Shown here in pieces: positions 41,551-51,785 of a DNA stretch of 64,000 nt. The notes beneath the pieces are model-generated. The model searched no databases, was not told the DNA's origin, and was given only the letters and a program-made list of their open reading frames with translations. Numbering within the stretch: the first letter of the stretch is position 1; each line of letters opens with the position of its first letter. The position numbers and the translations under genes were made by a program. This stretch comes from Hespellia sp. GTDB taxonomy: Bacteria > Bacillota > Clostridia > Lachnospirales > Lachnospiraceae. Location of the stretch: the NCBI GenBank assembly GCA_028689735.1, contig JAQVCP010000004.1, positions 1 through 64,000 on the forward strand, given 5' to 3'.

Positions 41551-43656
41551 ATGGCAAAACAAATAGTAAACTACACACAGAACCGGGAGCTTTCATGGCT
41601 GCGTTTTGATAAAAGAGTGTTGGAGGAAGCACAGGATGAGACAGTTCCGCTGGTTGAGCGGATGAAGTTCGTAGCTATTTTTACCAGCAACCTGGATGAA
41701 TTTTTTATGATACGAGTAGGAAGTCTTTATGATATGGCTTCCGTTGATAACAAAACGGTTGACTCGAAGTCTGGTATGACGGCGGGAGAACAGCTGGAGG
41801 CAATCTATGATGCGGTGCGCCCACTGTACAAAGAACGTGACCGGACTTATGCTGAGATCAAAAAGCAGCTGAATCCTTATGGAATTTGCGGATTTGATTT
41901 TAAGGAGTTGGAATCCCAGGAGAAAAAGTATGTCAAGAAGTACTTCCGTGATCAGATTCTGCCCATTCTTTCCCCTCAGATTGTAGATACGAATCATCCC
42001 TTCCCGCATCTTCTGAGCAAAGAGATTTATGTGATTGCCAATCTGAGGCTGAATAACAAGTCTATGTTAGGAATTGTGCCGGTTCCCCAGTTCGTATCGG
42101 ACATCCTTTACCTTCCGGGACAGGACATTCGTTATATCCGTATGGAGAAGGTGATCATGGAGTATCTGGAACTTGTATTTGAACAGTACGAGGTGTCGGA
42201 TAAGAATTATATCTGTGTGACGAGAAATGCAGATATTTCGCCGGATGATGAGGCGTTTGAGTACAGTGACGATTTTCGGTTCATCATGAAGGAGACTCTG
42301 AACAAGCGACGGAAGATGGCAGTGGTCAGACTAGAATCCGCTTCTCCGTTTTCCAAGGAGACGGAAGAATATTTCTGCGAGAAGTTTAAGATTAAGCCGA
42401 ACTGTATTTTCCGGACCAAGGTTCCGATGAAGCTGGATTATATGTTTGCAATAGCAGATAAGGTGCCTCCTTCTATGAAACGATCCCTGATTTATCCGGC
42501 TTTCTCACCACAGCCGTCGTCTATGGTTTCAGACGGAAGTGTGATGGCACAGGTGAAGCGGAAGGATATCATTTTATCTTATCCATATGAGAGTATGGAT
42601 CCATTTCTTCAGCTGATTAAGGAAGCGTCAGTGGATCCGAATGTCATGACGATTAAGATTACTATTTACCGTCTGGCAAAAAAGACACGTCTGGTGGAGT
42701 ACCTCTGTGCCGCGGCAGAGAATGGGAAAGAAGTAACAGCACTGATTGAGCTGCGTGCCAGATTTGATGAGCAGAATAATATCGATTGGTCGGAGCGGAT
42801 GGAAGAGGCTGGATGTCGTGTCATCTACGGGTTTGAGGGCTATAAGGTACATTCGAAGCTTTGTCTGATTACTTACCGGAGTCGTAATGAAATTCAATAT
42901 ATCACCCAGGTGGGAACTGGTAATTATAACGAGAAGACTGCAACGATGTATACGGACCTCTCTTTGATGACAGCAAACCAGTCTATCGGAGCAGATGCGG
43001 CAGCATTTTTCAAAAACATGTCTATCAGCAATCTGAACGGTGTATACAAGAATCTGATTGTTTCGCCCAGCAGTCTGAAGCAGAAGGTGCTGGCTTTGCT
43101 TGATGAGGAGATTGAAAAAGGACCGGAAGGCCGCGTTATTATGAAGATGAATTCAGTGACGGACATGGATTTCATCCAGAAGGTTGCAGAGGCATCGAAA
43201 GCAGGTGTCAGAGTCGAGCTGCTGGTCAGAGGCATCTGCTGTATCCTTCCGGGAATACTCAGGGAGACGGAGAATCTCAGGGTGTCCAGTATCGTGGGAC
43301 GTTTTTTGGAGCATCCGAGAATTTTTTGTTTTGGGACAGGAGAGAAGCAGAAGATATATATCGGTTCGGCGGATATGATGACCCGCAATACAGAGAAGCG
43401 CGTTGAAGTGGCGTGTCCGATTTATGATCCGGAAATCAAGTCAAGAATCAATCATTATCTGCATGTCATTCTGGCGGACAATGTAAAGACCCGTGTGATG
43501 CAGAGTGACGGAACCTATGAAAAATGCCTTGGAACCGATCACAGGATTGATGCACAGGAGACTTTTATGGTAGAAGCGATGAGGGCGAAAAAACCTGTTA
43601 TTGTTGAAAAGCTTGGATTTTGGAAGCGGGTTAAGAGATTTTTTAAAAGACGTTAA
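41551..43656 (+). CDS. ppk1: polyphosphate kinase 1
   Basis: 701-residue enzyme building polyphosphate from ATP. It starts NRELSWLRFDKRVLEEA with FTSNLDEFFMIRVG (N domain). The two phospholipase-D-like C domains hold the autophosphorylated His434 (KVHSKLCLITYR) and a second His in LEHPRIFCFG. Full length, with a basic C-terminus. It abuts galM directly. Confidence 0.97.
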   Translation: MAKQIVNYTQNRELSWLRFDKRVLEEAQDETVPLVERMKFVAIFTSNLDEFFMIRVGSLYDMASVDNKTVDSKSGMTAGEQLEAIYDAVRPLYKERDRTYAEIKKQLNPYGICGFDFKELESQEKKYVKKYFRDQILPILSPQIVDTNHPFPHLLSKEIYVIANLRLNNKSMLGIVPVPQFVSDILYLPGQDIRYIRMEKVIMEYLELVFEQYEVSDKNYICVTRNADISPDDEAFEYSDDFRFIMKETLNKRRKMAVVRLESASPFSKETEEYFCEKFKIKPNCIFRTKVPMKLDYMFAIADKVPPSMKRSLIYPAFSPQPSSMVSDGSVMAQVKRKDIILSYPYESMDPFLQLIKEASVDPNVMTIKITIYRLAKKTRLVEYLCAAAENGKEVTALIELRARFDEQNNIDWSERMEEAGCRVIYGFEGYKVHSKLCLITYRSRNEIQYITQVGTGNYNEKTATMYTDLSLMTANQSIGADAAAFFKNMSISNLNGVYKNLIVSPSSLKQKVLALLDEEIEKGPEGRVIMKMNSVTDMDFIQKVAEASKAGVRVELLVRGICCILPGILRETENLRVSSIVGRFLEHPRIFCFGTGEKQKIYIGSADMMTRNTEKRVEVACPIYDPEIKSRINHYLHVILADNVKTRVMQSDGTYEKCLGTDHRIDAQETFMVEAMRAKKPVIVEKLGFWKRVKRFFKRR

Positions 43657-43671
43657 ATGGAGGAGACGGCG

Positions 43672-44724
43672 ATGTTAGAACTTGCAGTAACAGAATTTGG
43701 TACAACTGTAAAAAAGGAGAAGGCACAGCTCTTCACCTTGACAAATGAAAACGGAATGTCTATTTCCCTCACTAATTACGGAGCGATTCTGGTAAAGGTC
43801 ATTGTACCGGACGCAGAAGGGAACCCAAGGGACGTGGTACTTGGGTACGATGATGTATCCGGATACGAGACAGATGGCTCGCATTTTGGTGCCATTGTCG
43901 GAAGAAATGCCAACAGAATCGGCGGGGCACAATTTGAAATCAACGGCGTGACCTATGAGCTGGATCAGAATGATAACGGGAATAATCTCCATTCCGGCAG
44001 AAAACTGTATGGAAAGAGAATCTGGCAGGTACGCAATAAGAGCAATCAGAAGATTACATTTACGCTCCACAGTGCAGATGGCGATCAGGGATATCCGGGA
44101 GCGCTTGACGTGGAGGTTACCTATGAATTGTTTTCGGACAATACTGTGAAAATCAGCTATTTTACGACACCAAGTATGGATACCATAATCAATATGACCA
44201 ATCACAGCTACTTTAATCTGAATGGACAGGGAAGCGGCGATATTCTTGGACATGAAGTTATGGTGGAGGCAGACTATTTTACCCGTGCAGATGAAGAGTC
44301 GATTCCGACGGGTGAATTGACGGCGGTTGCAGGAACACCGATGGATTTCAACATTGCCAAACCTATTGGACGCGATATCGATACAGAGTATGAGGCCATC
44401 CGGTTCGGACTGGGTTATGATCATAACTGGGTATTAAAAAAACCCCATAGCTTCCGAAAGGTGGCAGAGGCTGTGGGAGAGCAGAGCGGTATCGTCATGG
44501 AGGTCTACACTGATCTGCCGGGAATGCAGCTCTATAGTGGAAACTTCCTTGATCATGTTGTCGGAAAGGATGGCGTTATCTACGACCGGAGACATGGACT
44601 TTGCTTTGAGACCCAGTATTTTCCGGATGCTGTCCATCATGAAAATTTTGAAAGTACAATCTGTAATGCCGGAGAGAATTATCAGACTTCTACGGCGTAC
44701 AAGTTCCTTTGTAAAAAGTTATAG
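43672..44724 (+). CDS. galM: aldose 1-epimerase (galactose mutarotase)
   Basis: 350-residue mutarotase interconverting alpha and beta sugars. Seen: GRNANRIGGAQFEINGVTY, NNLHSG, NHSYFNLNGQG (catalytic His) and the general base Glu in CFETQYFPDAVHH. Start 43672 is preferred because GGAGGAG lies 8 nt upstream; the ATG at 43657 directly abuts the ppk1 stop and includes that site. No gal genes nearby. Confidence 0.94.
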   Translation: MLELAVTEFGTTVKKEKAQLFTLTNENGMSISLTNYGAILVKVIVPDAEGNPRDVVLGYDDVSGYETDGSHFGAIVGRNANRIGGAQFEINGVTYELDQNDNGNNLHSGRKLYGKRIWQVRNKSNQKITFTLHSADGDQGYPGALDVEVTYELFSDNTVKISYFTTPSMDTIINMTNHSYFNLNGQGSGDILGHEVMVEADYFTRADEESIPTGELTAVAGTPMDFNIAKPIGRDIDTEYEAIRFGLGYDHNWVLKKPHSFRKVAEAVGEQSGIVMEVYTDLPGMQLYSGNFLDHVVGKDGVIYDRRHGLCFETQYFPDAVHHENFESTICNAGENYQTSTAYKFLCKKL

Positions 44725-44735
44725 AAAGAGGTTTT

Positions 44736-46808
44736 ATGGCAAAATCAGTTTATATTGCGGAGAAACCAAGTGTGGCACAGGAATTTGCCAAGGTTTTGAA
44801 GCTGAATACAAGAAGAAAAGATGGATATCTGGAATCGGATGACGCGATTGTCACCTGGTGTGTGGGACATCTCGTCACCATGAGTTATCCGGAAGCTTAT
44901 GATCCAAGCCTAAAAAGGTGGAGTCTGAACACTCTGCCTTTTATTCCGCAGGAATTTAAATACGAAGTGATTCCTTCGGTGGCAAAACAGTTCAAAATTG
45001 TAGAAGGAATCCTGAATCGTGAGGATGTTGATACGATTTATGTATGTACTGACTCCGGACGCGAGGGGGAATACATTTACCGTCTTGTGAAGCAGATGGC
45101 GAATGTGACCGACAAGAAGGAGAAACGGGTGTGGATTGACTCCCAGACAGAGGACGAGATTCTTCGCGGTATCAAGGAGGCGAAGGATATCTCGGAATAC
45201 GACAATATCAGCGCCTCTGCCTATCTGAGAGCCAAGGAGGATTATCTGATGGGAATCAATTTCTCCCGCCTGCTTACCCTGAAATACGGCAACAGTATAT
45301 CCAATTATCTTCATACGAAGTATGCGGTGCTCTCGGTGGGACGGGTCATGACCTGTGTACTGGGAATGGTGGTCAGGAGAGAACGTGAGGTCCGTGAGTT
45401 TGTTAAGACACCATTCTACCGTGTCATCAGTACAATAGATGCCCAGGGGAAGAGTGTGGAAGGCGAATGGCGTGCAGTAAAAGGTTCCCGTTATTTTGAG
45501 TCTCTGGAGCTTTATAAGGAAAATGGGTTCAAGAAGAAGGAAAAGGCACAGGAACTGATAGATTATGTCTCAGAAGAAAAGCCTGTAGAATGCACAGTTG
45601 CCTCCATTGAGAAAAAGAAAGAAAAAAAGAATCCGCCGCTTCTCTACAATCTGGCAGAATTACAGAATGAATGTTCCAAACGATTTAAAATCAGCCCGGA
45701 TGAGACCTTGCGCATTGTACAGGAATTATATGAGAAAAAGCTGGTTACTTATCCGAGAACGGATGCCAGAGTTCTTTCCACTGCGGTGGCAAAAGAGATA
45801 CACAAGAATCTCAATGGCCTGATGAAATATACTCCGGCTGTACCATTTCTCCAGCAGATTGTAAAGCTGGGCTCCTACAAAGGTCTTGAAAAGACCCGCT
45901 ATGTGAACGATAAGCAGATTACAGACCACTATGCAATCGTACCGACCGGACAGGGGCTAAGTGCCCTCTCAGCAGTGCCGCCTACGGCTGCCAAGGTATA
46001 CGATGTGATTGTCCGAAGATTTTTGAGTATCTTCTATCCACCGGCGGTTTATCAGAAGGTAAGCATTGTGACAAAAATTCGGGAAGAAAGTTTTTTCTCT
46101 ACGTTTAAAGTGCTTGCAGAAGAAGGGTATCTTGCAATTACCGGAATCCCCGGTGCAAAAAAGGCGGGAAATGATGCCGATGCAGCAGAGGATTCCGGAG
46201 AGGGAGAGGATTCTCAGGGGAATCTGGATACCGAATTTTTTGCCGTAGTACAGAGCCTGAAGAAAGGTGCGCTGCTTTCGGTAAAGGAGCTGAACATCAA
46301 AGAAGGTGAGACATCCCCGCCGAAGCGATATAATTCAGGCTCATTGATTCTGGCCATGGAAAATGCGGGGCAGCTGATTGAAGATGAGGAGCTCCGCGCC
46401 CAGATGAAAGGGAGCGGAATCGGAACCAGTGCGACCCGGGCCGAGATTCTGAAGAAGCTTGTGAATATTGAGTATCTTGCCCTGAATAAAAAGACACAGA
46501 TTATCACACCGACCCTGCAGGGGGAGATGGTATTTGATGTGGTCAATCACTCCATCAAATCCCTGCTCAACCCGGAACTGACAGCCAGCTGGGAAAAAGG
46601 TCTGAATTATGTTGCAGAGGGCAGCATAACATCAGATGAGTACATGAAAAAGCTGGATCATTTTATTATCAGCAGAACCCAGGGGGTGTTGAGGCTCAAC
46701 AACCAGTATCAGCTGCGGGGATGTTACGACCATGCGGCAGCATTTTATAAGAAGCCAGCTGCAGGGCGAACTGCAGACCGTTCGGTAAAGTCTAAAAAAG
46801 AAGCATAA
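44736..46808 (+). CDS. topB: DNA topoisomerase III
   Basis: Type IA topoisomerase of 690 residues relaxing or decatenating DNA. Seen: the Toprim domain from VYIAEKPSVAQEFAKVL with TDSGREGEYIYRLV (acidic metal site), the active-site Tyr339 in LVTYPRTDARVLS, and GIGTSATRAEILKKL. No C-terminal zinc fingers; it ends in a basic tail. This is the chromosomal form, with no mobile-element genes nearby. 11 nt after galM. Confidence 0.93.
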   Translation: MAKSVYIAEKPSVAQEFAKVLKLNTRRKDGYLESDDAIVTWCVGHLVTMSYPEAYDPSLKRWSLNTLPFIPQEFKYEVIPSVAKQFKIVEGILNREDVDTIYVCTDSGREGEYIYRLVKQMANVTDKKEKRVWIDSQTEDEILRGIKEAKDISEYDNISASAYLRAKEDYLMGINFSRLLTLKYGNSISNYLHTKYAVLSVGRVMTCVLGMVVRREREVREFVKTPFYRVISTIDAQGKSVEGEWRAVKGSRYFESLELYKENGFKKKEKAQELIDYVSEEKPVECTVASIEKKKEKKNPPLLYNLAELQNECSKRFKISPDETLRIVQELYEKKLVTYPRTDARVLSTAVAKEIHKNLNGLMKYTPAVPFLQQIVKLGSYKGLEKTRYVNDKQITDHYAIVPTGQGLSALSAVPPTAAKVYDVIVRRFLSIFYPPAVYQKVSIVTKIREESFFSTFKVLAEEGYLAITGIPGAKKAGNDADAAEDSGEGEDSQGNLDTEFFAVVQSLKKGALLSVKELNIKEGETSPPKRYNSGSLILAMENAGQLIEDEELRAQMKGSGIGTSATRAEILKKLVNIEYLALNKKTQIITPTLQGEMVFDVVNHSIKSLLNPELTASWEKGLNYVAEGSITSDEYMKKLDHFIISRTQGVLRLNNQYQLRGCYDHAAAFYKKPAAGRTADRSVKSKKEA

Positions 46809-46891
46809 GACGGGAATGAAACAGACAGATACCATCCGCTGTACACAGCTTGGAAAGCATGAAGAGAATGAAAAAAGCGAGGAAGAATAAA

Positions 46892-47563
46892 ATGAATGAA
46901 ATGAAAATCAAAGAATTATACAATTTGGACGAAACCATCGCGAAAGACTTATTCAAGGATGCAGAATATCCTTGGGAAGTACTTCCCAACATCAGCAATT
47001 TTATTATGGAGCTTGGAAACACACTAAGTGAAGAAGAATACGAAAAACGTGGGGAGAATGTCTGGATTGCGAAATCTGCAAAAGTGGCACCGACTGCATT
47101 TATTAACGGCCCTGCAATTATTGGAAAGGAAGCGGAAGTGCGTCACTGTGCATTTATCCGTGGAAATGCAATCGTCGGAGAAGGTGCTGTCGTAGGAAAT
47201 TCTACAGAATTAAAAAATGTGGTACTTTTCAATAAAGTGCAGGTTCCACATTACAATTACGTGGGCGACTCGATTCTTGGATACAAATCACACATGGGCG
47301 CAGGTTCCATCACTTCCAATGTGAAATCAGATAAGAAACTTGTTGTTTTAAAGACCCCGGAAGGAGAGATTAAGACTGGCATGAAGAAATTCGGTGCAAT
47401 GCTCGGGGATGAAGTAGAAGTTGGATGCGGAAGTATCCTGAATCCGGGAAGTGTAATCGGAAGCCATACGAATATTTATCCATTATCCATGGTCAGAGGT
47501 TTTGTTCCTGCAGGAAGTATTTATAAAAAGCAGGGCGAAGTCGTGGAAAAGAGTGAGAAGTAG
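46892..47563 (+). CDS. left-handed beta-helix acyl/nucleotidyltransferase-like protein
   Basis: 223 residues with hexapeptide repeats from about 50 onward (VWIAKSAKVAPTAFINGPAI, then IGKEAEVRHCAFIRGNAIVG), the left-handed beta-helix of the GlmU C-terminal and related transferases. There is no nucleotidyltransferase domain, so it is not a complete GlmU. Substrate unknown; an acetyl- or acyltransferase for a sugar nucleotide is likely. The ATG at 46892 follows GAGGAAG; an upstream TTG extension has no site. Ended by a 19-bp terminator. Confidence 0.82.
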   Translation: MNEMKIKELYNLDETIAKDLFKDAEYPWEVLPNISNFIMELGNTLSEEEYEKRGENVWIAKSAKVAPTAFINGPAIIGKEAEVRHCAFIRGNAIVGEGAVVGNSTELKNVVLFNKVQVPHYNYVGDSILGYKSHMGAGSITSNVKSDKKLVVLKTPEGEIKTGMKKFGAMLGDEVEVGCGSILNPGSVIGSHTNIYPLSMVRGFVPAGSIYKKQGEVVEKSEK

Positions 47564-47625
47564 ATTGAATTGGGCGATGTCCGGTGGTTTTCTGACATTC
47601 ATATGAGTTTTAGAGCCGGTTAGTA

Positions 47626-47673
47626 AAAAAGTGTGATTTGACAAGAAATGCTTTTTGTCAAATCACACTTTTT
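47626..47673. terminator. strong bidirectional terminator
   Basis: 19-bp perfect stem (47626-47644 with 47655-47673), 10-nt loop, arms beginning with A5 and ending with T5. It separates converging genes. Confidence 0.95.
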
Positions 47674-47760
47674 ATTTATCGTCTCTTAACGAAATATGAC
47701 CAGAAGAAAATCACCAGACAATCCCCCCGTTTTCAAGAACCTCCAACGCTCAAGTATTCC

Positions 47761-48927
47761 TTAAATTCTCTTATCCATGAGTGCATGAATTTTATCAGTT
47801 GGATTGAGTACCTGGCTGATGGTGATGTCGTGGTTCATGGAATCAATGATGAGTGCGAGGAATTTACTCATATCGGCAACCACCATATATGGCTTTTCTT
47901 TTATAATTGGCGGAAGATAGATAAGGTTTGTTACAACAACCCTGCTTACATATCCTTTTTCATAGTATTCATCAAACCTGTCAAAGCCTTCCGTAAAGAG
48001 ACCGAAAGTGGTGCATACGAATACTTTGTCGGCACCCCGTTCTTTCAGCTGCTTGGCAACATCGAGCATGCTCTCACCGGAGGAAATCATATCATCGATG
48101 ATGAGTACATTTTTCCCGGCGACATCGTCGCCTAAGAAGTCATGGGCAACAATGGGATTCTTGCCATTGACCATAACGGAATAGTCACGGCGCTTGTAGA
48201 ACATTCCCATGTTGACTCCGAGGACATTGGAAAAATACACTGCACGCGGCATTGCCCCTTCGTCCGGGCTGATGACCATAAGATGGTCTTTGTCAATTGG
48301 AATATCCGGTTCTGTGTGAAACAGGGCTTTCATGAACTGGTAGGCAGGACTGAAGGTGTCAAATCCTTTGAGCGGAATAGCATTTTGTACACGTGGATCG
48401 TGTGCATCAAAAGTAATGATGTTGGTTACGCCCATATTGGTCAGCTCCTTCAGACCCATTGCACAGTCCAGGGATTCCCGCTTCGTACGCTTATGCTGTC
48501 TGCTCTCATATAAAAATGGCATAATGACAGTGATTCGCTTGGCCTTGCCTGTCGCAGCCGAGATAATACGCTTCAGATCCTGAAAATGATCATCTGGCGA
48601 CATATGATTCTCATGTCCGTTCACTGTGTAGGTGAGGGAGTAATTACATACGTCGACCATGATATACAGATCTACTCCGCGGATGGATTCGCCAAGATGG
48701 CCCTTTGCCTCACCCGTACCGAAACGGGGACAGTCTGCCTTTGCAAGATAATTGTCTGTGCTGTAATTTACATACAGAGGGGAATCAGAATTTTCGTGTT
48801 TTGCATTCTTACGAAAAGAAACAATATAATCATTTACGCTTTTTCCGAGTTCCTTACAGCTGTCGAGCGCAACAATCTTCATTGGTGCAACAGGAAGGGT
48901 TTTCTCTAAATATTCTATATTTGACAT
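47761..48927 (-). CDS. prs: ribose-phosphate pyrophosphokinase, long divergent form
   Basis: 388 residues, about 70 more than a standard Prs. The PRPP-binding loop VLIIDDMISSGESM and the FDAHDPRVQ metal site are present, so PRPP synthesis from ribose 5-phosphate and ATP is likely. The ATP flag loop, normally YARQDRK, reads YESRQHKRTKRES, and the N-terminus and the stretch before it carry extra residues (CNYSLTYTVNGHENHMSP). Start at 48927 after AGGAGAAAAA. Probably a second, variant Prs found in Lachnospiraceae; allosteric behaviour unknown. Confidence 0.85.
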   Translation of the reverse strand: MSNIEYLEKTLPVAPMKIVALDSCKELGKSVNDYIVSFRKNAKHENSDSPLYVNYSTDNYLAKADCPRFGTGEAKGHLGESIRGVDLYIMVDVCNYSLTYTVNGHENHMSPDDHFQDLKRIISAATGKAKRITVIMPFLYESRQHKRTKRESLDCAMGLKELTNMGVTNIITFDAHDPRVQNAIPLKGFDTFSPAYQFMKALFHTEPDIPIDKDHLMVISPDEGAMPRAVYFSNVLGVNMGMFYKRRDYSVMVNGKNPIVAHDFLGDDVAGKNVLIIDDMISSGESMLDVAKQLKERGADKVFVCTTFGLFTEGFDRFDEYYEKGYVSRVVVTNLIYLPPIIKEKPYMVVADMSKFLALIIDSMNHDITISQVLNPTDKIHALMDKRI

Positions 48928-49040
48928 TTTTTCTCCTAAATAGTTCGACTTATGTGTAAAATAAAACATACAGTTCATTTATATCATTTTTTGACAATAA
49001 ATTCAAGGAAAAAGGTGTGAAACAGTAACAATAAGATGTG

Positions 49041-49070
49041 TTGGACTGGAAGAAAACCCTGTGTTATAAT
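49041..49070 (+). promoter_or_regulatory. sigma-A promoter of the DUF512-der-plsY-gpsA unit
   Basis: TTGGAC (49041-49046), 18-bp spacer, TATAAT (49065-49070) with TGT before it (extended -10). Confidence 0.8.
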
Positions 49071-49095
49071 AGGATGGAATATAAAGGAGATGTTT

Positions 49096-50412
49096 ATGAA
49101 AAAGATAGAACATGTTGTCAATCAAGTGTTGGCGGGCAGCATTGCAGAAGAGATGGGCATTGAGCCAGGCGATAAACTTCTAAGTATCAATGAGAATTTG
49201 ATTGAAGATGTTTTTGATTATCATTTCTATGTGAATGATGAAGAGATTGTTTTACTGATAGAGAAAGAATCCGGAGAACAGTGGGAACTGGATATTGAGA
49301 AGGATCCGGAAGAGGATCTTGGGATAGAGTTTGAACAGAGTCTGATGGATGAATATCGATCCTGCCGCAATAAGTGTATGTTCTGTTTTATTGATCAGAT
49401 GCCGAAGGGGATGCGCGACACCTTGTACTTTAAGGATGATGATTCGCGGCTTTCTTTTTTACAGGGGAATTATATTACATTGACCAATATGAGCGAGGAG
49501 GATGTGCGCAGGATTGTGCGGTATCATCTGGAACCGATTAATATTTCGTTTCATACCACGAATCCGGAGCTTCGATGTAAGATGCTGAACAACCGTTTTG
49601 CGGGAGAGGCGCTGGATAAGGTTCAGATTCTTTATGACGGCGGAATTGAGATGAATGGTCAGATTGTTCTCTGTAAGGGTGTGAATGACGGAGCAGAGCT
49701 GGAGCGGACAATCTCGGACCTGACCAGGTATCTGCCATATCTGCAGAGTGTATCGGTGGTGCCGGTGGGACTGACCAAGTTCCGGGATGGCTTGTATCCG
49801 CTGGAATCATTTTCCCAGGAGGATGCAAGGGAGGTCCTTGGCATTATCCATAAGTGGCAGAAAAAGGTTTATGAGGAATATGGCTTTCATTTTATTCATG
49901 CCGGGGATGAATGGTATATCCTTGCCAAAGAAGAGCTTCCGGAAGAGCGCCGATATGACGGTTATCTCCAATTGGAGAATGGCGTCGGGATGATGAGGCT
50001 TCTTGAAAATGAATTTCAGGAGGCAGTTGATGGGGTGGTGCCGGATGAAGGCAGCTGTGAGGTGTCAATTGCAACCGGATATCTTGCCTATGATTTTATC
50101 AGGGAGATGCTGGAGGTGCTTTTGCAGAAGCTTCCGAACCACAAGGTGAATTTGTATCGGATTCGCAATGATTTTTTTGGAGAGAAGATTACTGTTGCAG
50201 GGCTGATTACAGGGACAGACTTGATCAGCCAACTTAAAGGACAGCCTTTGGGTGAGCGTCTGTTGCTCCCGTGCAGTATGTTCAAAAACGGAGAGAATGT
50301 TTTTCTGGATGATATTACATTAGAAGAAGTGGAAGAAGCGCTTCAGATCAAAGTGAAGATTGTACAGTCAAGCGGACAGGATTTGGTGGATGCAATTGCC
50401 AGAAGTTCGTGA
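49096..50412 (+). CDS. DUF512 radical-SAM-type protein with N-terminal PDZ domain
   Basis: 438 residues. A PDZ-like domain (1-60, EHVVNQVLAGSIAEEMGIEP then GDKLLSIN) is followed by a CX3CX2C cluster (Cys90, 94, 97 in RSCRNKCMFCFIDQ) of radical-SAM type and the DUF512 region. Function unknown across the family, but it almost always precedes der in Firmicutes, suggesting a ribosome- or RNA-linked modification. Start 49096 is 6 nt from AAGGAG; an ATG at 49090 is too close. Confidence 0.88.
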   Translation: MKKIEHVVNQVLAGSIAEEMGIEPGDKLLSINENLIEDVFDYHFYVNDEEIVLLIEKESGEQWELDIEKDPEEDLGIEFEQSLMDEYRSCRNKCMFCFIDQMPKGMRDTLYFKDDDSRLSFLQGNYITLTNMSEEDVRRIVRYHLEPINISFHTTNPELRCKMLNNRFAGEALDKVQILYDGGIEMNGQIVLCKGVNDGAELERTISDLTRYLPYLQSVSVVPVGLTKFRDGLYPLESFSQEDAREVLGIIHKWQKKVYEEYGFHFIHAGDEWYILAKEELPEERRYDGYLQLENGVGMMRLLENEFQEAVDGVVPDEGSCEVSIATGYLAYDFIREMLEVLLQKLPNHKVNLYRIRNDFFGEKITVAGLITGTDLISQLKGQPLGERLLLPCSMFKNGENVFLDDITLEEVEEALQIKVKIVQSSGQDLVDAIARSS

Positions 50413-50455
50413 ATACAAAGATTGTGAGTTATAACATAGAATAAGGAGAAAAAGA

Positions 50456-51784
50456 ATGAGTAAACCAGTAGTGGCCATTGTTGGACGGCCGAATGTAGGA
50501 AAATCTACCCTCTTTAATGCAATTGCAGGAGAGTTGATTTCAATTGTAAAGGATACCCCGGGAGTGACAAGAGACCGTATTTATGCGGAAGTGTCATGGC
50601 TTGATAAGGATTTCACCCTGATTGATACCGGTGGTATCGAACCGGATACAAAGGATGTGATTCTCTCGCAGATGAGAGACCAGGCGCAGATTGCCATTGA
50701 CACCGCAGATGTTATTATCTTCATTACAGATGTACGGCAGGGACTTGTGGATTCTGATTCCAAGGTTGCTGATATGCTCAGACGTTCCGGAAAACCGGTA
50801 GTGCTGGTAGTCAACAAGGTGGATGATTTTAAGAAATTTATGCCGGATGTCTATGAGTTCTATAATCTGGGAATCGGTGATCCCGTTCCAGTATCAGCAG
50901 CTTCCAGACTGGGAATCGGAGATATGTTAGATCAGGTTACCGCACAATTTCCACAGGGAGGCGCAGAGACAGAGGAGGATGACAGACCGAGAATTGCCAT
51001 TGTAGGAAAGCCGAATGTAGGAAAATCCTCCATTATCAATAAACTTCTCGGAGAGAATCGTGTGATTGTATCGGATGTGGCTGGCACCACAAGAGATGCT
51101 ATTGATACGGCCATCAAACACAACGGCAAGGAATATGTATTTATTGATACAGCAGGACTTCGAAGAAAAAGCAAGATTAAGGAAGAGCTGGAGCGCTATA
51201 GCATTATCCGTACTGTCACCGCTGTGGAGAGAGCAGATGTGGTCTTGATTGTAATCGATGCTACAGAAGGTGTTACCGAGCAGGATGCGAAGATTGCAGG
51301 AATTGCCCATGAGCGCGGAAAAGGCGTGATTATCGTGGTGAATAAGTGGGATGCCATCGAAAAGAACGACAAGACGATGAAGGAATATGAGAATAAGGTC
51401 CGTACGGTCCTTGCTTATATGCCGTACGCTGAGATTATGTACGTGTCAGCGGAGACTGGACAGAGACTTCCGAAGATTTATGATATGATAGACGTAGTCA
51501 TTGAGAATCAGAATCTACGCATCGCCACCGGAGTGCTCAACGAGATCATGATGGAGGCGATGGCACTGAATCAGCCGCCGTCAGACAAAGGAAAGCGCCT
51601 GAAGCTTTACTACATCACACAGGTGACGGTAAAGCCGCCGACATTTGTTATCTTTGTAAATGATAAGGAATTGATGCATTTTTCTTACACCAGATATCTG
51701 GAGAACAAGATCAGAGAGGCCTTTGGATTTAAGGGAACATCATTAAGATTCTTTATCCGTGAGAGAAAAGAAAAGGAGCGTTAG
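50456..51784 (+). CDS. der: ribosome biogenesis GTPase Der (EngA)
   Basis: Double-GTPase of 442 residues needed for 50S assembly. Two P-loops are visible (GRPNVGKST near 9 and GKPNVGKSS near 184), each with DTGG/DTAG and NKVD/NKWD motifs, and a C-terminal KH-like domain. One nucleotide separates it from plsY. Confidence 0.98.
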   Translation: MSKPVVAIVGRPNVGKSTLFNAIAGELISIVKDTPGVTRDRIYAEVSWLDKDFTLIDTGGIEPDTKDVILSQMRDQAQIAIDTADVIIFITDVRQGLVDSDSKVADMLRRSGKPVVLVVNKVDDFKKFMPDVYEFYNLGIGDPVPVSAASRLGIGDMLDQVTAQFPQGGAETEEDDRPRIAIVGKPNVGKSSIINKLLGENRVIVSDVAGTTRDAIDTAIKHNGKEYVFIDTAGLRRKSKIKEELERYSIIRTVTAVERADVVLIVIDATEGVTEQDAKIAGIAHERGKGVIIVVNKWDAIEKNDKTMKEYENKVRTVLAYMPYAEIMYVSAETGQRLPKIYDMIDVVIENQNLRIATGVLNEIMMEAMALNQPPSDKGKRLKLYYITQVTVKPPTFVIFVNDKELMHFSYTRYLENKIREAFGFKGTSLRFFIRERKEKER

Positions 51785-51785
51785 T

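Noticed and set aside
47638..48135. 165-codon frame opposite prs
   Set aside because: Begins in a terminator and is antisense to conserved Prs motifs.
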